Source: Pyrus communis (Eukaryota; Streptophyta; Magnoliopsida; Rosales; Rosaceae). From it: DNA of 64,000 nucleotides. Location: contig NC_084814.1 in NCBI RefSeq assembly GCF_963583255.1, positions 18,329,164-18,393,163 on the forward strand. The letters run 5' to 3'. The position numbers and the translations under genes are program-made. Below the pieces are notes generated by a model that had not been told where the DNA came from, ran no database searches, and worked only from the letters and a program-made list of their open reading frames with translations. Shown piece by piece: positions 45,489 through 56,680 of this stretch (positions within the stretch are counted from its first letter, which is position 1; every line of letters starts with the position of its first letter).

Positions 45489-46494
45489 TTAAGAAAACCG
45501 AAACCTACATGTATCAGCCAAATGATTTGTTTTTCCACAAATTTGGCAAGGAATAAGAGAAGTTGTTCCAAACTGTGCAGCCGAGCCAAGAGTACCCGAA
45601 CCTGAATTACCATTCTTGAAAAATGGTTTGGAGTTATTGAACCTAGTATTTAAATTGGATCTGCCTTTGTTCCTATTGTTGAAAGATTTGTAGCTAGAGT
45701 TGGTGTTATACGAAGAATATGGCCTACCAGATTGAGACTGTGATTGAAAAGTGAAGGGTTTTGGAGATTGAGCCACTAATGCATTGAGCATAGAAGCAGT
45801 ATTAAGAGTCTTAAGCATGGTTTCTTTTGCAAGCAATTGTGACCTAAGATACTTCAATGAAAAAACTGATGCATGCCCCCTTGTCAGACTAAATTGTGTT
45901 GTACTCGGAGGATAGGCCATTGAGGGTAAGGATCAAAATGTCATCATCCTCAAAATAAACCCTAGCAGTTGACAGACAATCTCTAGCTTCTTTAATTCTT
46001 TGAAGATACACAGTGATAGAATCAATACCTTTCTTGATAGTTTGCAACTCAGACTTCATCTGAAAAATGCTTGTCTAAGTAATAATGGAGAATTGTTCTT
46101 TGAGTCGAGTCCACAAGTCTCGAGCACTTGTACTGCCAATTGCGCAGGAAATTGCTGGTGGAGATAGAGTAGCAGTGATGAGTTGCATCAATGCTCGATC
46201 ATGCATCCTCCAAACTAAGTAGTCATCTGATTCCTTATGAACAAGAGACGGATCTGATGGTTGCCCAGAGGAAGGCTCTAAATCTCTAGAGTTAGAAGCA
46301 AGAAACCAAGGAGGACATGGGGTAGACCCATCAACAAAACCCATAATTCCATGGCCTTCTAATAAGAGTTGCATTTGAAAATGCCAAGTTAGGTAATTGG
46401 TATCATCCAATTTCATGGTTACAGAGGTGGAAACCGCTGAAATGAGAGAGGTCATAGGAGACTGCAATATCTGCAACTGAGTGGTGGTCACCAT
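45489..46494 (-). pseudogene. Copia gag with one zinc knuckle, frameshifted
   Basis: Gag starts at ATG 46494 and carries VTMKLDDTNYLTWHFQMQLL, typical of the copia gag N-terminus. The frame breaks near 46075 and resumes at 45920-45489, ending with the CCHC knuckle CQICGKTNHLADTC. The middle third is lost to stops. Confidence 0.85.
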
Positions 46495-46748
46495 TGTTGA
46501 TTAACAAGAAGACGATTCTCAGAGAACAAAACAAAAACAATTGGCATGCACAACCAGAATCGAAGAATGGGATCCCAAAATTAGAGAGAAGAAATCCTAA
46601 ATCAGAAAGAATACAATTCAAGAAATCAAGAATCCAATTCAAGAAGAATACAGTAGCGGAAACAAAGAATCCAAGATAGAAGAACGGCCTAGACTTTATA
46701 CTTGCACCAAAACGAATGCTGATGAAGCTGGAGTGGTGATTGATACCA

Positions 46749-47011
46749 TGTTAACCAAGCTTGAACATATACAGAAGAAAAAGCAGATAGCAGACTTAAA
46801 GAGGAAGAGACAGAGAGAGGGAGAGAATAATTGGAGAAGAAGTAATCTGTTTGTTTTGATTCTTTTCATTAACTGTTTACATCATCCTTATAGTATATAT
46901 ACAACTAATGTTGCTTACACTATAAGCTAATTGTTTAACAAACTACTAACTACTTATCTAATCTTATGACACTAATCAAGAGTATAGCCCTTAGATTGAT
47001 TACTCTTTACA
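46749..47011 (-). repeat. 5' LTR of the second copia element
   Basis: 263 bp, TGTTAACC at the left and CTTTACA at the right on the plus strand, so TG...CA in element orientation. It adjoins the primer-binding site. Confidence 0.88.
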
Positions 47012-47424
47012 TACTATACACCTTTGTCTACCATTTAACTGTACGTAAAGCCAAGTATTCAATTACCCAGGAACAATCAGTAACAGTGACATGGCTGCCT
47101 GATTCTTACACGTGTCCAACCTGACTTTGATGCTGATGCTACCTTGCCTATCGTTCCCTGTTTTCTTGTACTCCTATAACTTCCCTGACCGCAACGACTT
47201 TTATACAAGGGCATGCAGCAGCAGCATGAGGGTGGCTCCCATGCAATGCATAATGCAGTGGTGAGACCCTGTGGCTCAGTGGCTGCGTATTATTCTGGCT
47301 GCTTTGCTTACTGCATCTGCATGTGACATGCAGTGGCCTAACCCTGATTTTCCTGCGCACCAAAGCTCCTCCTTCAGCCTCCACGCATATTCGCCGCTGA
47401 AAGGGAATGTCATCAACTACTTGA
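47012..47424. other. Intergenic stretch, GC-richer than average
   Basis: The bases 47090-47400 are less AT-rich than their neighbours and hold several CATGCAG-type repeats. No gene or miRNA precursor could be supported. Confidence 0.4.
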
Positions 47425-47570
47425 ATTATATTTTGTAAACTACATGATGCGGCAGTTGATAGTTGAATTTCTTATTTAAATCATTAAACAAAGTATCTAA
47501 CTATCAACCGTCACATTTTATGATTTACAAAGCATAATTTATAAACATGGTTTCCCTAACATTTTCTCTT
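47425..47570. mobile_element. Family M MITE
   Basis: Contains the family blocks ATTTTGTAAACTACATGATG and CAGTTGATAGTTGAATT, with the inverted right part near TTTATGATTTACAAAGC. More diverged than the other copies. Confidence 0.6.
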
Positions 47571-47975
47571 CCAAAGATACCTTGCATGGGCAGCTCTCTC
47601 ACGGTAACTCAGGGGTGGGTAGGGAATTCTAATTTGCCCCATTCCATACATAGTACACGAGTAAAAGTCGCAATATAGTCCAAGGAGGTTTGTCTCCTCA
47701 TGCTAGCCTTTGAGATTCAAGATGGGTCCTCCACTGAAACACCCCTGACCATTGGTTCCAGATGCATGGTGAAGATTCATTAATATATTCACAAGTAATT
47801 AACACCAAAATCTAGTACGAAGAATTAAATACTTTTTCCTGGTTGTTTTTACTCTTGACAATACGAAATCTAAAATCCCTAAATCATTCAAATTGGAAGT
47901 CAGCTCGATTTCAAAATTTTCCATTTTCGACGGTAACGATTGTTCAATTTTGAGTATGAACCCCTTTTGAAATAG

Positions 47976-48398
47976 AGTCAAAGGTGACTGGTTCGCTAGA
48001 AAACTGAAAAACTCACTGGAAACTGGGTAAACTTTAAACGTTCATAACTTCTTAAATAATCAACGAAATCGAGTGATTTAAAAAACGAAAATCATACTTC
48101 TTGATGAGAAAAAGAGAATGGCATCTTTCTCGATGGCTAAATCGCCGTGGTTTGGTTGGTAAACGGCTCGAAAGTGGCTAACTCGAAAATGGTTAGCCAC
48201 TTTCGAGCCATTTTCCGGCCAAACCACGGTGAATTAGCAGTCACAAAAGGTACCATTCTCTTCGTCTCATTGAGAAGTATGATTTTTGTTTCTAAATCAC
48301 TTGATTTCGTTGCGTATTGAAGAAGTTATGAACATTTAAAGTTCACCTAGTTTCCGGCGAGTTTTCCGGTTTTCGAGTGGATCAGTCACCTTTAAGCC
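47976..48398. repeat. Large inverted repeat with 18-bp perfect central stem
   Basis: The arm 47976-48182 and its inverted copy 48192-48398 are similar along their whole length of about 205 bases. At the centre, GGCTCGAAAGTGGCTAAC pairs perfectly with GTTAGCCACTTTCGAGCC around a 9-base loop (48183-48191). No open frame. An RNA from either strand would form a long hairpin. Confidence 0.85.
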
Positions 48399-49086
48399 TA
48401 TTTTCCTGCCATCTCTGGCAACCATTGGGCTTCCAAATGATATAATCTTGTTATACACTTTCCTATCTTCATTTTGATATATTATGGGTCGAATTTGGTG
48501 AAGAAACGATTGAGTTATGAAGCTTTGAAAATTGCCCAAAGAGTTTTTAACGGAAATACCAAAATGATGGATGGTAGACAATTTCAGGGACCATTTCTAT
48601 TGATTTTCAGTCTCAGGGATCAAAGTGATGAGTTATGCAAATCTCAGGGACCATTTTCGCTATTTAGCCTTTGAAATACATGTAGCATAAATTATCTGTG
48701 TAATTTTTTATGACTAGAAATAACCAAACCTAGTTAGTCTTTTACTGTTTTGGTAATGGTAATAGTTTTAAGTCCTAAACTATAACAAACTGAACAATCA
48801 AGTTAACATTACTTCGGTTTAGACCTAGATCAAATTGAAAGAATAAAATCCTCCTAGTTAGGATATCTTGTTCTACAGGTATTGCAAGTTATTTTCAATT
48901 TGATTTTCTTACTTTTTAAGGAATCCTAATCGTTGAAGCTCAAAACTTCAAATTCAATAGATATGAGAGCATTTCATAATTAATACAAGCCTATCAAAAG
49001 AAATCTTAATGCCTACACCCACAGTTCTAATATTAGCTCTACAAGTTTTAGTAATTGGGTATCATTTATCAATAAAGGTAAGTTAG

Positions 49087-49235
49087 GGAGACTAAATTTT
49101 GTAAAGTAAATGACATGAAAGTTGACAATTGAATTATTACTTAAGTGTTCATTAACATGTACTTATTTCTTATTGATGACATATCATTTAGTTCGTAAAT
49201 TTAGTCTACATATTTGATTTATCAATAATCACGGT
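49087..49235. mobile_element. Family M MITE
   Basis: Contains GGGAGACTAAATTTTGTAAA, TTGAATTATTACTTAAGTGT and the inverted right part TTCGTAAATTTAGTC. A well-preserved family member. Confidence 0.75.
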
Positions 49236-49601
49236 TCTAATAATATTCCACAAGTTTGCTTGGACGACAAACCTTATCAAAAGAAATCTCAATGAACACC
49301 CACGTTAAAAAGTGAGAAGACATAGAATTGACCATACTGTTCTATTTTCTGTTCAAGAGATTTGGCTTTAAATGGTTATAAACTTATAAACGACGAGAGT
49401 CCTTGTTGCTCGATAGATCGATTGATTGAGATGTTCTGATACATGTATAATCAGATCCAAGACATCAATAATTGATGGCCTCATGTGTCTGCACTATAAT
49501 TGTTCATAATTTTGTTCAATATATAAGGCAAAATAAAAACCTCTGTTTACGTAATTCACACTAGATTTTGGTTTGCCATCTTAGTTTAGGAAAAAAAAAA
49601 A

Positions 49602-50742
49602 GAAGTTTTTATCACGAATGTTCTTTGAAATTAACCCACATCATCAAGATGGTCTCCAAAATTGAAAATCGATCAATATAGTCCCTGAAAATAGGTCTTG
49701 CAAATCAATGTGGTCATTCCGTCATAATTCTATCAAAAAATTTATTATATGCTGATGTGGAATATAATTGAGTCCCACAAGTTGTTGTTATCACAAATGA
49801 TCCCTGAAATTGGCCAACATATCAAAATGGTCCCTCAAATTAAAACTTGATTAATGTAGTCCTAGAAATAGGTGTCTCAAATTAATGTGGTCCTTCTGTT
49901 ACAATTCTGTCAAAAATATTATTATGTGTTGTTGTGGCACATAAATGGGTCCTACAAGTCTAATTAAATTAAAAATAATTTCGAAATAGGTTTAATATTT
50001 GATAATTAATTAAAGAGTTGTCAACTTAGAAACCCATACCTGCAATCACCTCTGATCTTAACCCACACTCCTCGGCCTCCATCTAGAGTAGCCTTCGCTG
50101 TCTCTTCTTTGAAAAAAAATTCTCAAGACACCCATCTGTACACCCTTCGACACCTTCACTGAATTGGACCAGGATTGAGACTAACTTTAGTGATGAGTGA
50201 CGACTTGGATTGTAGACGACTTATGTGACATAACCATTAACATTTGGGCTTGACAACCTCACAACCTTAATCTTGGAGAGCTTGTTTGGCGCTCCCTTGG
50301 TGATCTTGGTGACATAGAGACGAGCTCTGCCTTGAGATAACCTCATTGCACAAAAAGTATTTTGACAACTTTTTTAATTAATCATTAAATTATTAAACCT
50401 ACATCAGCACATAACATAATTTTTAATAGAATTGTGGCGGATGAAGTATATTAATTTGCGACACCTATTCTTGTGGACTACATCGATCGATTTTTAATTT
50501 CAGGGATTATTTTAATGGCATGGATCAATTTTAGAGATCATATGTGATAAAGACCATTAAATCTTGTGGGACCCATTTATGTGTCATATCAACATATAAC
50601 ATAATTTTTGACAAAATTGTAACGGAAATACCATATTGATTTGCAATACCTATTTTCATGAATTACATTGATCAATTTTCAATTTTAAAAACGATCTTGA
50701 TGGTGTGAGTCAATTTCAAAAACCATTTGTGATAAAAACCTC
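49602..50742. mobile_element. Mutator-like non-autonomous element with long TIRs, 1.14 kb
   Basis: The left end GAAGTTTTTATCAC and inverted right end GAGGTTTTTATCAC open inverted repeats that extend for about 180 bases. On each side a second, related repeat of similar length lies inside the first (starting near 49790 and ending near 50560), so the termini are tandemly duplicated. The centre (about 50030-50350) is unique. Both flanks are A runs, so a 9-bp duplication of A's is possible but cannot be proven. Confidence 0.75.
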
Positions 50743-51949
50743 AAAAAAAAAAAAAAAAAGAAAAAAAAAAAGCTTGCATGTACTGCTGGATGTGGGACTC
50801 ACTGTTTATGGTGAGTCTCGCATCTTAATATTTCACTAAGTAATACTTGATTTCCCACTTGTAGCAGTCAAAAAACAAAGGGGAAATATGCCATTGTCCT
50901 CCATCATAGATATTTCTACGTACTTGTTCGTCGTCAAAACCTTCACCTATAACAACTTTTAGGATTTGGCCATATGGACAAAAGGTTGTTCCTACATTAT
51001 AATTTAAGAAGTGCGTTAAACGTGGAGATGATATTGACATTCTAAAAAAGTTAATGTACACTCTTCATATGTGTATTTTTATTTTTAATTATAAAAACAA
51101 TTTAGTGCTTAATGACTGTTTTAGAGCGCACACTTTCTAAATAACGAAATATTCATGCTATTTGAATGCCGGGACGAGGTGATAAATTTTTCTTAATGAA
51201 GGCTACTTTGAAAAATAAAATAAAGTTTAACAAATAATAATGCTGGAATATCCATATATTTTTCTATAAAATTTTACAGGATAAATTTACGTGGGGGTAG
51301 CTGCCCCAGTAGGTCAAAGTTGTAGCCATCCATGATATATATACAAGCTGACATAAGTCTGGCAAAGAACCATTATTTGTACTTATGATTAAGAAAATAT
51401 TCATTTATCTACTCCTTCAGCTGCCTCAATTTTACTAGTTTTAAGTTGAGTCAATGTAGTTAATATTGGTGGATCGGTCTTCCCACTGAAACAAGATAAA
51501 CAAAAGGTTGATCATTGGATATGAATTTTATCATAAATATTGGATTATTAGTGGCAAATTGAAGGTGGCATTGGAAGGTCCACATTCACTCAACTCATTC
51601 CAATTTGAATGGCTCTGAATCTTATTGGTAATCAGTGTTCTTTGAGAAGCTAGCTTCAAATCTAATTAATTAATTTCCACAAACTGTTGATTTTGATTCT
51701 CATAGTTTGACCACAAATCAAAAGGTGATTAACTTTTGTGCAGCCACTGAAAGTTATTTCCTACCAACAATTATGGATAATTGTCTGAATGAGACGGATT
51801 TAGAAATGAAAATTCAAATGTTTTTCAGGTATGGAAAAAAAACCGTGAATATTATTCGATTATGGTTTTAGATATGGTTCTAGAGGTTTCCGATCTGTAT
51901 CCATCCCAAAATCCGCCCCAGATAATATATGCACATAATATATGTGAAT

Positions 51950-51980
<31 letters not shown>

Positions 51981-54900
51981 TCATATATGTGTGTGTATAT
52001 ATATCTATCATATATGTATATTCACAAGTGTTGAAATTATTTGATAATTTGTTTCTTTCTCCCGAAGAGGCTGTTGTATTTGCTTTTGTCATCCCCTTTT
52101 TTTTTTTTTTTCATAGAACCAGTTTGCCTTAATTTGCTATCATATTCGGCTTATCATGAACATCTTCAAAAATATTGTTATGTTTTTTATGATTTGGATG
52201 TGAATATTTAATGACAGAATTAATACCTTTTAAATTATAACGTGTTAGTTGAACGAATAATTTTGCATTGACAAAGGTGGATATAACCATTAACCAATGG
52301 AGAATCCGTTATCTTGTGGGTATGATTATGAATAATCCCGATGATTAATTTGAAGTTATGAATATAATTAATTTTTGTGGTTATGGAATAAACCTAGAAT
52401 TTTCGTTCCCAAACTAAACCGTTGCCATCCTTACTAACCAATTACTAAGTACGATTCAATAAAATGAAAATTTGTCGCGTGGATATTTTAACCTTCAATT
52501 TGGCAGTTCAAGTCTTGCACCTGGCATTTGATGCGTGCTACTTATATGATATGACTCAAATAGGACTTTGATCAACCATTATAATCGTCTAAAAGTACTA
52601 ATTAAATTAACTTTTTGAAGAAATAAGTTTGATATGATTCGATGGATGATTGATTTTGTATATGATCGTATAAATTAATTTATCATAGAATCGATTCCAT
52701 CGAGGCTTTATTACTTTTCCCTGGGAGAATACCTGAAGCTAGAAAAAGATGATGAGTTCAGTGCAGCGATTCAATTTATTCTCATTCTGATATAGATTAT
52801 TATTCACATTTTTGCAAAAAAATATACCCAAAATTCGTTTTCTTAATAATTCCATATACAAAAACAGATTCACACATATTTTGCTTAAAAAAAAAAAAAA
52901 TCATGTCTATACACTTTAGTGCAGGTTCGATCTCCACCAATTCTCCGCGTCCTCTTAACAACTAATTATCTAACCCATTAATATCGTTATTGCTAGACTC
53001 AAAATGAAAAAAAATAAATTGAGGAACGCTTGACGGTGAGAGTATGTGGAAGAAATATATGTATATGGATGATAGCCAAAATGAAAAACCTAAGACAGAT
53101 TTTAGTTTAGGTAATATTTTTCCCCTTCCCACCACCCTTCTTCAATTCTCATTTTCTTCGTGTACTTTCCCTCTAGTTAACAAACCTAAAACGACTCATC
53201 TCCATCTCTTGAAGTTCAAGTTATAGCTATATATGAGTCTATGCATGGTGACTGAAACACGTCATGAACAAATAATTATTGTTGATACGATGTCACTATA
53301 TATAAAAGCTCATCCGCTCATTTTGCACTCAAAATTAACGATATAATCTTTGCATAAATACGTCCATATGGAAATCATGACATTGCCTAAAGCAACATGG
53401 ATCATGGATATAAGATATTTTGTATACGCTCAAATTTCACATCGAGACGAAGCACTTGCAGATATTCTGAAAAACTATATGCCGATGCCAACCTGGTGTA
53501 AAGCTTCCATATCTGCATATTCTTTATTCTTCAATGAGCAGTTGGTTGGTGAAAAACAACAATTGCAAGAGTTAAATTGGTCATCTAGCAGAACATTTCC
53601 ATAGCCATTAACTAGATATTGTAAAATATAAGTTCAAGGGAGTGATTATTCTATTTTAGTTCAGAAAAGAAGGCCAAAAAATATAAGGAAAAAGTGGATT
53701 ATTTAAACTTCTACAATTATGAGTGGTCACGTAGCAAAAGCAGTGGTGGAGGCAGGATTTGAACTCACTGGAGTCATGATAAATAAGTAAATGTGGTAAC
53801 ATTTTGTTATTTAGATATATAATTCATGACTGGTTCTTATAATGTGAACTCGTCAATGTACGATATTATTATTAATAGTGTCATTATTTATTTCGACATA
53901 AACAACCAAGTTAACCATACATAATATTAGATTTTTGTGAAAGATTATTGATCAATCCTTTCAATTGATTGAACTCACTATGAAATACTGTTGATTAATA
54001 GTGTTTTCATAAATAATGAAAATTAAAAGCATGCAGACAGAAACTGAACCTAGAACTTAAACTGAACTTAATTATTGCCTTATTGGAAGTTCTTGTTGGG
54101 GTATTGGGACCAATAGCAAAAATTCTGTGGAGTAATATAGAGTTGTTGTATATGTGATCTCATTGACCCCCCTTTCCCTCCGCTAGTGAGCAAAAACAAC
54201 ACTAATGGGATGGTTGATGTTTCATTTGCTTTACTTAACGTGCTCTTTCTCTGTCTATTTGTGTTAGATTTTGGTATTTGGACTTGGTCCCCGTATCCTA
54301 ACTAAAATCCAAACTGGCACAGGCAGAAGATGGCCATTTCAAAACCGGACAACTTTAGAAGTTTATCATGGGAATTATAGCCTAAAATCAGCTCTTATTT
54401 GCAAGTAAGAAGCCGGAATTCATAGTTTTTATTTCTTCCCAAGGATAACAAATTTACGACACAAACTCCCTGCAAGTCTGTAACAACCTAAGCTCGTTCT
54501 CTTATAACTAAAAGATGACTCGAAAGCATAGGAAGATAATTATTCCACACATAAGTTGGAGTCAAATTACCAGATTGGACGAAGGACTGAAATTTCATCG
54601 AATTTAGGCTGAATTAGTTAGGACATACTATAGAAAAAAAAAAAAAAAAAAAAAAAAACGAGGGACTTTGAAAATAACATGTTGTATGCTGAAACATATC
54701 ATTTTGAAAGTCTTTATTTAGCGTGTATATAATGTTTTAGTAGTATTTTTCTTGTGTTTGAGTAGTTCGCAGGTACTTTTGTAGTACTTCTTACACAATT
54801 GAATTTAACATTTTTGAGACTTTGAAAGTTGCTCATCCAAACATCGTTACATAGGATAAAAGGGCATTGCGAGAACATTAGATTTGATGGAATAAAACCA

Positions 54901-55253
54901 TTAAGAACTTTAGAAAAATATCTTTTTTTTTTAACAGAAGCGATGAATTTTTCTTTACTAAAACCAACCAAATACAACCGGTGCTAGACAGTACATTTGC
55001 TCAAATGACCAATTTCTTGATTTGAAGATAATTTACAAAAAATCACAAATAATTTTAAACCTTATACGGCTACTAGAATAGATCAACACAACCAAGGATC
55101 GCAAAGCGGATTTGTCACAAAAAATGGCAGCATGCAATGACGCCTTCACATAAAGCCATCACAAACACGAGGTCACCACAATCGCCGAAGCGACACAAAC
55201 AAATCGTTAAAGCAACACAAAAGATATTAAGCTAACTTGGTTCAAGCACTACA

Positions 55254-55256
<3 letters not shown>
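50743..55256. other. Long AT-rich intergenic stretch
   Basis: No gene supported over 4.5 kb. It contains a TA/CA microsatellite (about 51946-52020), T runs (52098-52112) and an A run (54632-54658). The open frame 53350-53604 (84 codons) has an ordinary residue mix but matches no family I know. Part of 54740-54850 resembles the MITE found in the EMB8-like gene. Confidence 0.45.
51946..52020. repeat. TA/CA-rich microsatellite
   Basis: Mixed TATATA and GTGTGT blocks, interrupted. Gives rise to spurious YIYIYI frames. Confidence 0.9.

Positions 55257-55322
<66 letters not shown>
55257..55322. repeat. Poly(A) followed by (TA)n
   Basis: 36 A's followed by about 15 TA units. Such composite tracts often start from a retroposon tail; which retroposon is unclear. 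Confidence 0.95.
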
Positions 55323-55323
<1 letters not shown>

Positions 55324-55736
55324 CTAAGCTAATTAAAGCCGATTACGTGTCTACAACGAAACCACGAGTACAAATGTGGCATGAGGTAAGCATAGCAGGG
55401 ACTTAGGGGTCCGTCGTGGGTTAACAACAAACAGAGGCTTGGGTGGCAAGGGAGTTACACGCCAGAGACACTTGCCGCACCACGAGCCCATAACCTACAT
55501 ACATAGTTAGCACCAGAAGCCGTCAAGGGTATCCGCCAGCTGGAAGTGGAAGATGACATTTTAGAACACTAATGCCACGTGGGTCATAGCTTGACAAAGG
55601 CAACAAAGAGTGGCGCTAAAAGAGGGAACCCACGCCAAAGTCATTAACGACGCCACAGTGATATCGTTGCCCGCCACCATCACAAGACGAAAAAAACTAG
55701 CGGACCGAACCATAGCCTCCAAGGTTAAGGCCTGGG
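55323..55736. other. Left half of the young copia insertion site
   Basis: GC-richer unique sequence of unknown origin, ending in the target duplicate CTGGG (55732-55736). It continues after the element at 61723. A 69-codon minus-strand frame here has no recognisable domain. Confidence 0.45.
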
Positions 55737-55988
55737 TAATAACCAATATAACAGAATTGCCACATGGCATTATCTAGAAGATGGGTTAGTTAATACAGGT
55801 AGAAGGGTACTGTTGTAATTAGTCCTTATGGGTATATAAGGAGTAATAGGGTTCTCATTTGTAGTAAGAGAGCATTGTAAGAATTTCTGAAAGTATTAAT
55901 ACATTCTCTCTTTCTTCCTCTCTATCTCTCCTCATCTTCTTCTTCGTTTCTGGTATCCATTGTTGTTCACAGCTTCTCTGTGTTAATA
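55737..55988 (+). repeat. 5' LTR of the young copia element
   Basis: 252 bp. TATATAA at 55833-55839 is the likely LTR promoter TATA box, so transcription should start near 55865. The LTR ends directly at the primer-binding site. Confidence 0.95.
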
Positions 55989-55999
55989 TGGTATCAGAG
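55989..55999 (+). other. Primer-binding site (initiator Met tRNA type)
   Basis: TGGTATCAGAG starts right after the LTR and is complementary to the 3' end of plant initiator methionine tRNA, the usual copia primer. Confidence 0.92.
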
Positions 56000-56312
56000 T
56001 CGGTTTTGGCTAGTCGCCATTTTCGGTTCTGGTGAAGACTTCCGCTGGTTTGGGTGCTATCTTGAAGATTGGGTGCTCGAAGATTTGGGTGTTTGGTGGT
56101 TATCTGGAATGGCGTTCTTAGGAGATTTGGTGGTGCGTTTTTCAGCGAATCAGGTGTATTTGTTTCTTTCTTGGGGCTGTGATTCAATCTGTTGGAATTT
56201 GATTGAAGTTGGGTCAATTTGTTGGAATTCGATTAAAGCGAAGATTTGGGGTTTTTTGGTAGAATCTTGATGTGTTGATTTCTGTTCTTGTTATTCTATG
56301 TGTTTGTTCCTT

Positions 56313-56578
56313 GGAGTATCATTCTCTAGGACTTGTCGATTTAAAGAAGAAAGTGTCATTCGTTCTATGAATCTTGGAGTTTCAATCTCCTGAGCTGTGT
56401 TTGTTCCTTGGAGTATCATTCTCTAGGACTTGTCGATTAAAACAAGAAAGTGCCATTCTTTCTATGAATCTTGGAGTTTCAATCTCCTGTGCTGTGTTAT
56501 ATTGGAGTATCAATCTCCTGGTTTGGTGTCTTTAGTCGAAGTGTGCAATTTGGGTTGTGATTTGGAGTGTCATTCTCC
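56313..56578 (+). repeat. Six copies of a GGAG...CTCC motif in the leader
   Basis: The 15-nt pattern GGAGTNTCAWTCTCC occurs at 56313, 56376, 56410, 56473, 56504 and 56564 (copies 1 and 3 end CTCT). Spacing alternates at about 63 and 31-34 bases. Two 97-bp tandem units (starting 56301 and 56398) explain four of the copies. Each motif can form a small stem, GGAG with CTCC, around 7 bases. The function is unknown; the location in the untranslated leader suggests an RNA role. Confidence 0.85.
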
Positions 56579-56680
56579 TAACTTGGGTATTGTTTTGTGA
56601 ATTTTTCGAAGTCAGTTGTGTGTTCCTTGTTTGGTAATTTTTTGGTTTGCTCAGAGTTGTGGTTGATTGAATTCTTTTCA

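Larger units (their letters stand above)
41752..47011 (-). mobile_element. Broken Ty1/copia LTR retrotransposon, minus strand, 5.26 kb
   Basis: Two 263-bp LTRs lie at 41752-42014 and 46749-47011. On the minus strand the primer-binding site TGGTATCA directly follows the right LTR (46748-46741), matching initiator Met tRNA. A purine tract (GAGATTGAGAGAGGA) precedes the left LTR. All copia domains are present in order from 46494 down to about 42300, but split among frames. The LTRs differ at about a dozen of 190 positions compared by eye, so it is middle-aged. The flanking pentamers do not match cleanly. Confidence 0.9.

Noticed and set aside
41747..47016. 5-bp target duplication of the second copia element
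   Set aside because: The flanking pentamers do not match; one outer LTR end is degraded.
47184..47345. Possible miRNA precursor near repeated CATGCAG motifs
   Set aside because: I could not form a convincing long stem, and no known miRNA sequence is present.
52900..52950. tRNA B-box-like GGTTCGATCTC
   Set aside because: No A box at the right distance and no cloverleaf could be drawn.
53350..53604. 84-codon frame
   Set aside because: No recognisable domain, no neighbouring exons, and surrounding DNA is unstructured AT-rich sequence.
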